A stretch of 59,844 nt of DNA from Myxococcus dinghuensis (GTDB lineage: Bacteria > Myxococcota > Myxococcia > Myxococcales > Myxococcaceae): contig NZ_JAKCFB010000047.1 in the NCBI RefSeq assembly GCF_024198235.1, positions 1-59,844 of the forward strand, written 5' to 3'. This document shows, one piece after another, positions 19,909 to 29,056 of the stretch. The position numbers and the translations under genes are program-made. The stretch's first letter is position 1, and each line of letters opens with the position of its first letter. The notes beneath the pieces are model-generated. The model was not told the origin of the DNA. It did not search any database and saw nothing but the letters and a program-made list of their open reading frames with translations.

Positions 19909-21555
19909 GTGAACGTGAAGCGCCTCCTCCCCATCCTGCTGGCGGGCCTGACCGCATGTGCCGGGACGATGTCCCCGGACAAGGGCGGAGTGGTGCCGTT
20001 GCGCCTGGACGAGGAGGCGCTGTCCACGGCGTACACACCGCGGCGCATGGCGCTGCTGGTGGGTATCTCCGAGTTCGACGACCCCCAGTGGCGCGGCCTG
20101 CGCTACCCCGCCAAGGACGCGACGGACCTGGCCGCGGCCATGCTCGACCCGACGAAGGGCCGGTTCGACCAGGTGCGCGTCCTCACGAAGCCGGAGGAGA
20201 CGACCCGGGCCGCCATCCTCGCGGCGCTCAAGCAACTGCGCGCGGAGGCCCACCGCCCCGACGACGTGGTCGTCGTCTACTTCTCCGCGCACGGCACCCT
20301 GGCGCGCGACGCGACGGGCGAGCTGCGCCGCTACCTGGTGACCCGCGACGCGTCCTACCGGGCCATCGCCCAGACGGCGTTGCCCATGGACATGCTGAAG
20401 GCGGAGTTCGACGCGCTGCCCAGCCGACGCAGGCTGCTGGTGCTCGCCTCCTGTCACAGCGGCAACGGCAAGTCGCTGCTGCCCAAGGAGCTGGAGAAGG
20501 AGCTGTCCGGCATCAAGTCCGGTTTCTACGCGCGGCCGCTCGAGGAGTCGTCGCGCGCGGCCATGGTGTTCGCCGCCTGTGACTGGGGCGAGACGGCCCG
20601 CGAGGACGAGGGCCTGCGCAACGACATCTACACGCACTTCCTGGTGGAGGGGCTGGGCGGGGGCGCGGACCGCAACGGGGACGGGGCCGTCACCGCCACG
20701 GAGGCGCACGACTACGCGCGGCGCCGCACGTTCGCCTTCACGGAGGGCAGGCAGCGGCCCTCCGCGGAGATTCTCGAGGTGGGCGCCGACCCCGTCATCC
20801 TGTCCGGCAGCATCGCCCGCACGGGCCGCCCGGAGCTGTTCTCCTACAACCCGCGCCTGGACGGCTTCACGCTGAAGGTCGACGGCGAGCCGCGCACGGA
20901 GCTGCCCGGGGGCGCGGCGGTGGTACCCGGCAAGCGCACCGTGGAGCTGACCAAGGGCGACGCGGTGCTGGTGCGGCGCGACGTGGAGGTGTCCGCGGGT
21001 GAGCGCCTGCCCCTGGAGCAACTGCTGGCGGAGGCGTTCCCTCGGCGGTCCCTGTCGCTGCTCGGTGGGTTCTTCACGTTCGCGGACGCGCGCAGCCGGG
21101 CGGAGCTCCTGCCCCTGGCGCCGGAGGCGGCCCTCTCCCTGCGACTGGAGGACCGGCCGCTGCGCGACTTCGGACTGCTGTTCGACGTGGGCTTCAGCAA
21201 GGGACGGCGCGAGCTGCGACTCCAGGCGGACGGCGATGTCCCCTTCCGATACACCACCCTGACGGCCGGGGTGGCCCTGCCCTACCTCTGGCGGTGGGAG
21301 CGGCTGACGCTGTTCGCCGGTCCACGTGTGGCCGGCCTGTACCTGGGGCGGTCCTTTGAAGGAGACAGCGACGTCGGAGGCCAGCGTTACTTCACGGTCA
21401 GCCCCGGCGTCGTGGCGGGCATGGTGCTGCGGGTGGGAGAGCGCTTGGAGCTGACGGCCCAGTCCCAGCTCATGCTCACCTACGTCGTGGTGGATGGCGA
21501 GGGACAGGCCGTGGGTTTCACCGGTGGCTGGGCCGGTGTGGGGTACCGCTTCTGA
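19909..21555 (+). CDS. Caspase-like (peptidase C14) lipoprotein
   Basis: The 548-residue product starts at GTG 19909, 6 nt after the anti-sigma gene. The lipoprotein signal ends in LTAC (Cys17). The C14 caspase domain (about 45-300) has the catalytic His128 (VVVYFSAHG) and Cys182 (LVLASCHSG). A 12-residue EF-hand-like loop, DRNGDGAVTATE (254-265), lies near its end. The C-terminal 180 residues are beta-rich with PEGA-like and barrel-like strands (FAGPRVAGLYLG, FTGGWAGVGYRF). The dyad is intact, so it should be an active cysteine peptidase acting outside the cytosol. It may process an envelope protein or the anti-sigma factor, by context only. Confidence 0.85.
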   Translation: MNVKRLLPILLAGLTACAGTMSPDKGGVVPLRLDEEALSTAYTPRRMALLVGISEFDDPQWRGLRYPAKDATDLAAAMLDPTKGRFDQVRVLTKPEETTRAAILAALKQLRAEAHRPDDVVVVYFSAHGTLARDATGELRRYLVTRDASYRAIAQTALPMDMLKAEFDALPSRRRLLVLASCHSGNGKSLLPKELEKELSGIKSGFYARPLEESSRAAMVFAACDWGETAREDEGLRNDIYTHFLVEGLGGGADRNGDGAVTATEAHDYARRRTFAFTEGRQRPSAEILEVGADPVILSGSIARTGRPELFSYNPRLDGFTLKVDGEPRTELPGGAAVVPGKRTVELTKGDAVLVRRDVEVSAGERLPLEQLLAEAFPRRSLSLLGGFFTFADARSRAELLPLAPEAALSLRLEDRPLRDFGLLFDVGFSKGRRELRLQADGDVPFRYTTLTAGVALPYLWRWERLTLFAGPRVAGLYLGRSFEGDSDVGGQRYFTVSPGVVAGMVLRVGERLELTAQSQLMLTYVVVDGEGQAVGFTGGWAGVGYRF

Positions 21556-22664
21556 TGCGCTCGACTCTGCACATGGCGATGAGCGTCCTGCTGCTGGCGG
21601 GGCTGGGCGCGTGCGGCAACCTGGAGAACGCACCGCTGCGCGTGGGCACCATCCAGGGCCAGCTCACGGAGTTCGACCCCGCGGTGGCGACGGTGTCCCT
21701 GGTGGACCGCCCGGAGGTCTCCACCACGGTGGACGGCCTGGGCCGCTTCACCCTGGAAGGCGTCCCCACCGGGCCGGTGGACCTGTTCATCATCGCCACG
21801 GCGGAGAAGGCGACGCGCGTCTCCGTGAAGGTGGCCGGCGGACAGCGGGTGGACGTCAAGCGCGTCGCCCCGCGCGTCGCGGGCTTCCTCGAGCTGCGGG
21901 TGCGGGCGACCCACGGCGAGCGCATGGCGGGCGCGCAGGTGGCCGTCCAGGGCACGCCCTTCTCCGGCCTGCCGTTGGACGGCGGCGGACGCCTGCGGGT
22001 GGGGCCGCTCCCCGACGGGTGCTACGCGCTGACGCTGGTGGGCTCGAGCTTCCCCGAGGCCCAGTCCACCGCCTGCGTGGGCGAGGGGGAGAAGAAGGAG
22101 CTGCGGCTCGAGCTGGAGCTGAACGCGGAGTTCAGCAACCGCTGCTCGCTGACGGGGTGCGCGGATGGGCTGGTGTGCAGGAACTCGGGGCAGTGCGTGG
22201 AGTGCGTCGAGGACGACCAGTGCGGCGAGGGGATGCGCTGCAAGGGCTTCCGCTGCGGCGCCGCCGGGCCCGAGTGTGGCGCGTGCACCAAGGAAGGCCG
22301 CTGCGGAGGTGGCGCCGTCTGCCTGCTGCTCCCCGAGGGCGACACGGCCTGCGTGAAGGAGTGCACCGAGTCGCTCGACGACCAGGGCGAGAACGAGGAC
22401 ATCGCCGCCAGCCGCTGCGAGGCGGGCTTCACGTGTCAGCGCGGGCGCTGCCTGCCGGACCCCAACCGCTTCCTGAGCTGCCAGGCGCTGGCCCAGTTCG
22501 GCGCGGAGTGCGCGGACGACGCGCGCTGCCGCTCGCTCGGGCTCGCCACGGGCGTCTGTGTGGACGGGCTTTGCACCGTGCCCTGCGCCGAGGACCTGGA
22601 GTGCCCGGGCGAGTCGCGCTGCGAGGACTCCAGCGTCGGACTCATCTGCTCCGTGCGCCGCTGA
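21555..22664 (+). CDS. Cys-rich lipoprotein with carboxypeptidase-regulatory-like domain
   Basis: The start overlaps the caspase-gene stop by one base (TGATG), so the two are coupled. The 369-residue protein has a lipobox LGAC, then a carboxypeptidase-regulatory-like/transthyretin-like fold (about 28-180: VDGLGRFTLEGVPTGPVDLFI, GGRLRVGPLPDGCYALTL). A second half holds more than 20 Cys residues in short motifs such as CADGLVCRNSGQCVECVEDDQC, similar to myxobacterial Cys-rich surface repeats. A disulfide-rich ligand-binding surface protein is likely. It is the last gene of the sigma/anti-sigma/caspase operon. Confidence 0.75.
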   Translation: MRSTLHMAMSVLLLAGLGACGNLENAPLRVGTIQGQLTEFDPAVATVSLVDRPEVSTTVDGLGRFTLEGVPTGPVDLFIIATAEKATRVSVKVAGGQRVDVKRVAPRVAGFLELRVRATHGERMAGAQVAVQGTPFSGLPLDGGGRLRVGPLPDGCYALTLVGSSFPEAQSTACVGEGEKKELRLELELNAEFSNRCSLTGCADGLVCRNSGQCVECVEDDQCGEGMRCKGFRCGAAGPECGACTKEGRCGGGAVCLLLPEGDTACVKECTESLDDQGENEDIAASRCEAGFTCQRGRCLPDPNRFLSCQALAQFGAECADDARCRSLGLATGVCVDGLCTVPCAEDLECPGESRCEDSSVGLICSVRR

Positions 22665-22698
22665 CGCGCGCGCGGTGCCCACCCGGGCTGACTTCGCG

Positions 22699-23424
22699 TC
22701 AGGAGCCCGGCGCGAGGACCAGGCCGTCACGCGCCAGTCGCGAGACGGCGTCCGCGATGTCGGCCTCCGCCACGCCCGTCGCCGCCGCCACGTCCGCCGC
22801 GCGCAGCCCCTCCACGGCCATCTTCAGCGCGAGCAACGCGTGGGGCGTGGCCGCCATGAAGTACGTCACGAGCTGCGCCGGGTGCCGCCACAGGAGGGCC
22901 AGCTCCTCCCCTGGCTCCGGCGGAGCCCCCTGCCCCTTCGCGCGCACATACGCGCAGATGCGAAACGGCAGCTCCAGCACCACCAGCGTGGGATTGGCCG
23001 TCAGCCCCTCCACGCTCGGGGGCATGGGCGACCGGGAGGCGAACACGGCGAAGTCGGACCACTCGAAGCGCGCGAGCGAGGGCAGGTACGGCGCGAGCCC
23101 CCGACGCGAGCCCTCGTCCGCGAGGAACGCGGCGAAGCCCTCGCCCAGGTGATTCAGCTCGTGGTGACGGGCGGGCCGCGTCAGCGTGTAGCCCTCCACC
23201 AGGGAGTCCCAGACCTCCGGCCCCGCGGCGCCCCGCGTCAGCGGGAAGAGCTTCTCCAGGCTGGTGCGCACGTGCCCCCGCACGAAGTCACCGTAGAGGG
23301 CCACGCGCGAGCGCGGCGCCTCCCAACCGGGGTGCTCGGCGAAGAGGCGGTCCAGGGTGTCTTGCTCCGGGCGGGCGAGGTAGCTGCCCATGCTGTCGAA
23401 GAAGTGCTTCAGCGTCGGCCTCAT
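22699..23424 (-). CDS. BufC/HvfC-type partner protein (DUF2063)
   Basis: This 241-residue protein matches the DUF2063 family that pairs with DUF692 (MNIO) enzymes and is thought to bind the precursor peptide and present it to the enzyme. Visible are an N-terminal helical half with YLARPEQDTLDRLF...PRSRVALYGDFVRGHVRTSLEKLFPLTR, LNHLGEGFAAFL and a C-terminal winged-helix-like part (MAVEGLRAADVAAATGVAEADIADAVSRL). The start ATG 23424 overlaps the stop of the DUF692 gene (ATGA). It is the third gene of the bufferin operon. Confidence 0.88.
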   Translation of the reverse strand: MRPTLKHFFDSMGSYLARPEQDTLDRLFAEHPGWEAPRSRVALYGDFVRGHVRTSLEKLFPLTRGAAGPEVWDSLVEGYTLTRPARHHELNHLGEGFAAFLADEGSRRGLAPYLPSLARFEWSDFAVFASRSPMPPSVEGLTANPTLVVLELPFRICAYVRAKGQGAPPEPGEELALLWRHPAQLVTYFMAATPHALLALKMAVEGLRAADVAAATGVAEADIADAVSRLARDGLVLAPGS

Positions 23425-24269
23425 CGCGCGGCCACCTCCGTCAAGACGCCCCGCGCGCGGTCCGCCTCGTCCAGCACCGCGTCCAGGGAGGGGATGTCCT
23501 GGTCCCACTCGATGAGCGTCGACACCGGGCCGGTGCGCTCCAGGACGTAGCGATAGAGGGACCACACGTCGTCGCAGACGCGGTCGCCGTGCGTGTCGAT
23601 GATGACGTCCGGATAGGTCGTGTGGCCCGCGAGGTGGATCTGCACCACGCGCTCCAGCGGCAGCGCGTCCACGAAGGCGCGCGCGTCATAGCCGTGGTTG
23701 CGTGCGTTGACGTAGACGTTGTTCACGTCCAGCAGCATGCCGCAGTCCGCCTGCTCCACCACGTGGCGGAGGAAGTCGGCCTCGGGCAGGGTGCCGCCCG
23801 GCATGTTCGCGTAGTAGCTGGGGTTCTCCAGCAGGAAGGGCTTCTCCACGCGCGCCATCACCTCGCGCACGCGGGGCACGACGTGCTCCACCGTGGCCTC
23901 CGAGAAGGGCAGCGGAAACAGGTCGTGCAGGTACACGCCCCCCAGCCGGGAGTAGCAGAGGTGGTCCGAGAAGAACGGCGCGTCCACGCGCTTCACCAGC
24001 GCCGCCAGCGCGGTGACGTAGTCCACGTCCAGCGCGTCCGGGCCGCCGATGTCGAGCCCCACGCCATGGGGCAGCACCGACCAGCGCTCGACGCAAGCAT
24101 CCAGCGCGCGCTGGGGACGGCCTCCGAGCGACAGGAAGTTCTCCGGGATGATCTCCACCCAGTCGAGCGAGCGGCGGGTGCGGGGCAGCTCCTCGTAGAA
24201 GCTCCTGCGCAGGCCGATGCCCGCGCCCAGCGGTCCGAGTCCGTGTCTCTGCGCGTACGTCGCCACCAC
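23421..24269 (-). CDS. BufB/HvfB-type multinuclear iron oxidase (DUF692/MNIO)
   Basis: MNIO enzymes modify Cys residues of short peptides using two or three iron ions and oxygen (methanobactin, TglH and bufferin systems). The 282-residue TIM-barrel protein shows the family ligands: His103 in SDHLCYS, Glu148 in LLENPSYY, Asp181 and Asn184 in LLDVNNVYVN, His212 and His216 in IHLAGHT, His227 in IDTHGD and Glu254 in LIEWDQDIP. The start is taken as GTG 24269 with GAGGAG 8 nt upstream; GTG 24266 is also possible. It is followed by the partner gene and preceded by the precursor gene and a hairpin. Confidence 0.92.
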   Translation of the reverse strand: MVATYAQRHGLGPLGAGIGLRRSFYEELPRTRRSLDWVEIIPENFLSLGGRPQRALDACVERWSVLPHGVGLDIGGPDALDVDYVTALAALVKRVDAPFFSDHLCYSRLGGVYLHDLFPLPFSEATVEHVVPRVREVMARVEKPFLLENPSYYANMPGGTLPEADFLRHVVEQADCGMLLDVNNVYVNARNHGYDARAFVDALPLERVVQIHLAGHTTYPDVIIDTHGDRVCDDVWSLYRYVLERTGPVSTLIEWDQDIPSLDAVLDEADRARGVLTEVAAR

Positions 24270-24300
24270 GGGGAGGACTCCTCTCGTCGCGAAATGGAAC

Positions 24301-24332
24301 CGGGCGGTGGGGAGGACTGTTCCCACCGCCCG
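24301..24332 (-). terminator. Hairpin between bufferin precursor and enzyme genes
   Basis: A perfect 11-bp inverted repeat (CGGGCGGTGGG / CCCACCGCCCG) with a 10-nt loop lies between the end of the precursor gene and the start of the DUF692 gene. No long U-tract follows on the minus strand, so it could be a leaky terminator or an mRNA-stabilising stem. Either would give more precursor than enzyme. Confidence 0.6.
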
Positions 24333-24386
24333 GCAGGGGCGCGGGGCGGGTGGACCTACCCGCCCTCGACACACCCGTGAGGACTT

Positions 24387-24647
24387 CTACTTCTTGCCGC
24401 CGCAGCCGCCGGCGCCGCAGCCGTGCTCGGCGCCCTTCTCAGGGGTGGCGGCGGCGTCCTTCTTCTGCTCACCGCAGCCGGCCTCGGCGCCCTTCGCCTC
24501 GGTGGCCTTGGCGGCACCACAGCTGCCCTCGGCGCCCTTCTCCGAGGTGGCCTGCTGGCCCTCCGCCGCCTTGGTGGACGCACAGCCGGTGGCGAGAGAA
24601 GCCAGGGACAGGGTGCCGACGATCGCCGCAAGAGCCTTCGCGTTCAT
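24387..24647 (-). CDS. Bufferin-type Cys-rich precursor peptide (BufA/HvfA-like)
   Basis: The 86-residue peptide has a signal region (MNAKALAAIVGTLSLASLATG) followed by Cys22, which looks like a lipobox, although position -3 is Ala. The mature part has three near-identical units KGAEGSCG (37-44), KGAEAGCG (52-59) and KGAEHGCG (71-78), then a final GCGGKK with Cys82. Related HvfA peptides carry EGKCG repeats whose Cys residues are modified by the MNIO enzyme and bind copper or other metals. The ribosome site is AAAGGAAG. It is the first gene of the operon, with an ECF-like promoter about 138 nt upstream. Metal buffering in the envelope is inferred. Confidence 0.88.
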   Translation of the reverse strand: MNAKALAAIVGTLSLASLATGCASTKAAEGQQATSEKGAEGSCGAAKATEAKGAEAGCGEQKKDAAATPEKGAEHGCGAGGCGGKK

Positions 24648-24784
24648 GGTGCTTGCTTCCTTTCAGTACTGCGTTGGGGGGAACGACATGAGATGGAACG
24701 AAGCGGTCCCGGTCTCCGATGACCGTGTGAATCTGGACTCTCGGACGCTCATTACGGATGCCGGGTGATTCGCGGATGTATCCG

Positions 24785-24811
24785 ATACGGAACGCACCGA
24801 GGACCGGTTAC
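24785..24811 (-). promoter_or_regulatory. ECF-type promoter of the bufferin operon
   Basis: On the minus strand GTAACC (24811-24806) is followed after exactly 16 nt by CGTAT (24789-24785). This fits ECF promoters and resembles the GTAACC-N16-CGAA box reported for a SigF-type sigma controlling such operons in Caulobacter. A small palindrome, CGGAT-GT-ATCCG (24773-24784), overlaps the expected transcription start. The leader would be about 130 nt. Confidence 0.6.
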
Positions 24812-24824
24812 ATCCCTGGAAGTT

Positions 24825-26243
24825 TCAGCGCGAGATGCCGGAGGTTCGCGGACCATCCAGCGCATCACGCAACGTGCTGTCCCGGGCCTCGACCAGACTG
24901 ACTCCCGCGACGCCCACCGTCACTCCCAGCGCTTCTAGCAGACCTTCCATCTCCACAAAAGCAGGCCGCGAGAGATGACGCGCCAGCAGCGCATCGAACA
25001 CGGGCTCGCCCGCGACGGAATCCACGGCCACTCCGAATGCCCCCAACGTCGACGTGGTCCCTCGCTCCGCGAGCAACTCCAACACATCCTCCAAGTGACG
25101 CGTGTTTCCAGTGGCACGGCGGATTTCCACATCGAGATGAAGCGCGAAGAGCGCACCGCTCCAGTACGTCCCTTGTGAGAAATCGCTGCTCGCGACGACC
25201 TGCTCCATGGTGCGCCCTCGCGCGGAGCGACGCCCGCGGGCGAAGCCGTCGACCAGCTCCTCCCACGCGCGCTGCGCGCTCTGTCGTCCCGAGCGTGCGC
25301 GCGCCAGCTCCGTGAAGTACGTGGCCAAGCCCTCCGACAACCACGACACGCGCGGAAGGAGGGCGGGATGCGTGAGGTGGAGCATCTCGTGGAGCGCGAC
25401 CCAATCGCGCGTGAGCGACGCCTCGGTCGACGCCTCACCCAGGAGCAGCGAGATGCTCGGAGGCGAGCTCCACAGGACCATGCCGAAGAGAGGCGCGTCG
25501 CGCCCCCGCACCGGGATGACCCGCACGGTGATGCGGGGATGCGGAAAGGCGCGGCGCACGGTGCGGACCTCGCTCGCGGCCTGCTCCAACCAGCCACACA
25601 CGCGCGCGTCGGAAAGGTGGGTGAAGTGGCCCAGGAGCGCGACGTCGATGACCGCGTCGACCAGCACGACCTGGCAGCGACGGCCCCCGAAGCCGTGGAA
25701 GCCGGAGTCGACCAGGTCCTCGCCCCGGAGGTGGTACACCCCGCGCGCGTCCGGGCTCCAGGGCAGCAACGCCTCCGCCTCCGAAACGCTCAGCTCCGCG
25801 CGGAGGCCAGGGGACACCTCGTGAGGCCGGAGGAGGTATGCGCGGCCCGCGACGTGCCAGGCATCGCCCTCGCCGAGGCCTGAATGCAGGTCTGGCCCGC
25901 GCCCCCGGATGCGTGCCTCCAGGGCATAGCGATAGCGCAGGATGCGAACGCCGGAGGGGACCCGGACGCCTCCGTCGACGACCTCCACGTCGAGCCGCGT
26001 CCCCTCCTCGCGATACGCGGACACCACGTCCACGCCGCCCGGCTGGGTGAAGCGGAAGTAGCGCGGGGCGCCCGGCATGAGCACCACTTCCACCTCCAAC
26101 GCGTGCTCGGGAACACGCACGTAGGTGACGTGGTAGCGGAGGGCCACGCGTTGAACGGGGGGCGTGGCGGGAGGCACGCGCACGCAGGACAGCACGAGCC
26201 ATGACAGGAGGCCGAGGACGACACGGATGCGTGGGCAGGGCAT
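24825..26243 (-). CDS. M61-like putative metallopeptidase lipoprotein
   Basis: The 472-residue protein has a lipoprotein-type signal ending in LVLSC. The first half is beta-rich and resembles the N-terminal domain of M61 glycyl aminopeptidases (RYHVTYVRVPEHALEVEVVL). A zinc site is visible: HEMLH at residues 285-289 and the third ligand Glu304 in WLSEGLATYF, so the catalytic set is complete. The peptidase specificity is unknown. Its stop lies 14 nt from the bufferin promoter box, but it is transcribed towards that box from upstream on the same strand, and a functional link is not shown. Confidence 0.75.
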   Translation of the reverse strand: MPCPRIRVVLGLLSWLVLSCVRVPPATPPVQRVALRYHVTYVRVPEHALEVEVVLMPGAPRYFRFTQPGGVDVVSAYREEGTRLDVEVVDGGVRVPSGVRILRYRYALEARIRGRGPDLHSGLGEGDAWHVAGRAYLLRPHEVSPGLRAELSVSEAEALLPWSPDARGVYHLRGEDLVDSGFHGFGGRRCQVVLVDAVIDVALLGHFTHLSDARVCGWLEQAASEVRTVRRAFPHPRITVRVIPVRGRDAPLFGMVLWSSPPSISLLLGEASTEASLTRDWVALHEMLHLTHPALLPRVSWLSEGLATYFTELARARSGRQSAQRAWEELVDGFARGRRSARGRTMEQVVASSDFSQGTYWSGALFALHLDVEIRRATGNTRHLEDVLELLAERGTTSTLGAFGVAVDSVAGEPVFDALLARHLSRPAFVEMEGLLEALGVTVGVAGVSLVEARDSTLRDALDGPRTSGISR

Positions 26244-26483
26244 CGTCCGTCCACCCTACCCCGCACCGCTCCGAGACGCGTGCCAGGATGCGCCGACTGT
26301 CCGCGGCGCATCATCCCTTCGCGAGGCAACGCCCCACGCGGACGAGCCCGTCGCCTCCCTCACCCGCTCCCCGCGACCATGGCCATGCCTCCATGCTCGC
26401 GTTGCGCCCGTCGCCGCCTGCACGGACTCGGCGCTGCCTCACGGCGGGTGTCGCGCAGCGGAGGCCACCTCCACCCGCGAGGC

Positions 26484-27083
26484 TCAACGCTTCTTCGCGC
26501 CCTCCACCGGGGCCCGCCCCGCGAGCAGGAAGTCACGGGCGGCCTCCAGGATTTCATCCGAGAGCGGCAACGGCTTCGTCGCGCGGGCCAGCGTCATCGC
26601 GCCGAAGAGGAGCGCCACCGTCGCGAGCGCGCGCTTGCGCTCGGTGGTGCCCTCCCCCGGCACGCGCTCGCCGACGGCGCCGACGAGCGCCTCCAACCCC
26701 TCCGCGAGCGCCTCACGGGACTCCGGCGTGCCGCGCGTCAGGTCCGACAACACGGACGGCATGATGCAGCCCGTCTCCATGTTGTCCCGGATGTGGTGGT
26801 TGAGATACCGGCGCACGAAGTGGCTGAGGAACTCGGCGCCCCGGAGCTCCTCCAGTCCGCCGAGCCACCGCGACTGCTGGCGCCCGAAGAACGCGCGCAC
26901 CGACTCCGCGAGCAACGTGTCCTTCGAGGCGAAGTGGGCGTAGAAGCCGCCCACCGTGAGTCCGGCGGCGCGCATCACCCGCTCCACGCTCGCGCCGCCG
27001 AAGCCCTCCTTGCGGAAGAGGGTCTCCGCGGCGGAGAGGATGCGCTCACGGGTGGCCTGCTTGTGCTCGGGTGCGTACCGCAT
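26484..27083 (-). CDS. TetR-family transcriptional regulator
   Basis: The 199-residue regulator has an N-terminal helix-turn-helix (RERILSAAETLFRKEGFGGASVERVMRAAGLTVGGFYAHFASKDTLLAES, about 11-55) and a C-terminal ligand-binding helical domain of the TetR_C_16-like type (GCIMPSVLSDLTRG). It starts 14 nt after the thioesterase gene with AGGAGGAG upstream, so the two are one operon. A palindrome in front of that operon is the probable operator. The ligand is unknown; a fatty or aromatic acyl compound is suggested by the thioesterase and divergent fabF. Confidence 0.9.
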   Translation of the reverse strand: MRYAPEHKQATRERILSAAETLFRKEGFGGASVERVMRAAGLTVGGFYAHFASKDTLLAESVRAFFGRQQSRWLGGLEELRGAEFLSHFVRRYLNHHIRDNMETGCIMPSVLSDLTRGTPESREALAEGLEALVGAVGERVPGEGTTERKRALATVALLFGAMTLARATKPLPLSDEILEAARDFLLAGRAPVEGAKKR

Positions 27084-27097
27084 CGCCTCGTCTCCTC

Positions 27098-27622
27098 CTA
27101 CTCGCGGCCTCCCGCTCCCGGGGGCCGGAACAACATGCACGTCGTCGTGCCGTGGGCATACAGCTTCCCGGCCGCGTCGGTCAGCTTCGCCTGCGCCGTG
27201 GCCACGCGCCCACCCACGTGGATGACCTCTCCGGTGCACCAGAGCTTCCCCGTGTCATGGGAGATGGCGCGCACCATGTTCACGTGGAGCTCCAAAGTCG
27301 TGTAGCCCGAACCCGCCGGCAACGTGGAGTGCACCGCGCACCCCAGGGCGGAGTCCAGCAACGTGGCCGCCAGTCCCCCGTGCACCGTCCCGATGGGGTT
27401 GTAGTGATACTCCGCCGGCTCCACCTCGAACACCGCGCGCCCCTCCGACACCTCCACGGGCGTGAAGCCCATCAGCGCCGCGATGGGCGCCCCGGGCACC
27501 TCTCCCCGGACGATGGCCTTCAGGTACTCCAACCCGGACAGCGTCTTCGCCGCCGCCACGCCCTCCCGGTAGTCCCTCCACGTCACCGTCCGCGTCCGCG
27601 CCGAACCCTGTCCCTCGCTCAT
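27098..27622 (-). CDS. PaaI-family thioesterase (hotdog fold)
   Basis: The 174-residue protein contains the PaaI/4HBT-type hotdog core: YNPIGTVHGGLAATLLDSALGCAVHSTLP, with the conserved HGG and the active-site Asp, then VRAISHDTGKLWCTGEVIHVGGRVATAQAKL. Such enzymes hydrolyse acyl- or aroyl-CoA thioesters. The start ATG 27622 follows GAGGAG. It is first in an operon with the TetR gene and divergent from fabF. Confidence 0.9.
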   Translation of the reverse strand: MSEGQGSARTRTVTWRDYREGVAAAKTLSGLEYLKAIVRGEVPGAPIAALMGFTPVEVSEGRAVFEVEPAEYHYNPIGTVHGGLAATLLDSALGCAVHSTLPAGSGYTTLELHVNMVRAISHDTGKLWCTGEVIHVGGRVATAQAKLTDAAGKLYAHGTTTCMLFRPPGAGGRE

Positions 27623-27644
27623 CGATGGCTCTCCTCGGTATTCA

Positions 27645-27660
27645 AATGATGTCCATCATT
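27645..27660. promoter_or_regulatory. Palindromic operator candidate for TetR protein
   Basis: AATGATG-TC-CATCATT is a 7+2+7 inverted repeat 23 nt upstream of the thioesterase start, in otherwise very GC-rich DNA. Its size and position fit a TetR-family dimer site controlling the thioesterase-tetR operon and possibly the divergent fabF promoter. Confidence 0.6.
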
Positions 27661-27699
27661 CCATGTGGGACCAGTGGAGCACTTCCTGGTGAACTCCGC

Positions 27700-27728
27700 T
27701 TGCCGCCATTTGATTATCTCCATAATAC
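27700..27728 (+). promoter_or_regulatory. Sigma-70-type promoter for fabF
   Basis: TTGCCG (27700-27705) and TAATAC (27723-27728) are spaced by exactly 17 nt in a locally AT-richer stretch. The start codon of fabF is 84 nt further on. The TetR operator candidate lies 40 nt upstream. Confidence 0.6.
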
Positions 27729-27811
27729 AATCCGCCATCCAGTTCATGGGGAGAGGGCGGACGGCGGGCCGGGGCCGTGCGTCGCTCCCATGGCGAGCAA
27801 GGGAGCAGCGG

Positions 27812-29056
<1,245 letters not shown>

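Noticed and set aside
17212..21633. A 1473-codon open frame on the minus strand, antisense to the ECF/caspase operon
   Set aside because: It overlaps several well-supported genes. Its translation is low-complexity (Arg, Gly, His, Gln, Ala), as expected for shadows of GC-rich coding DNA.
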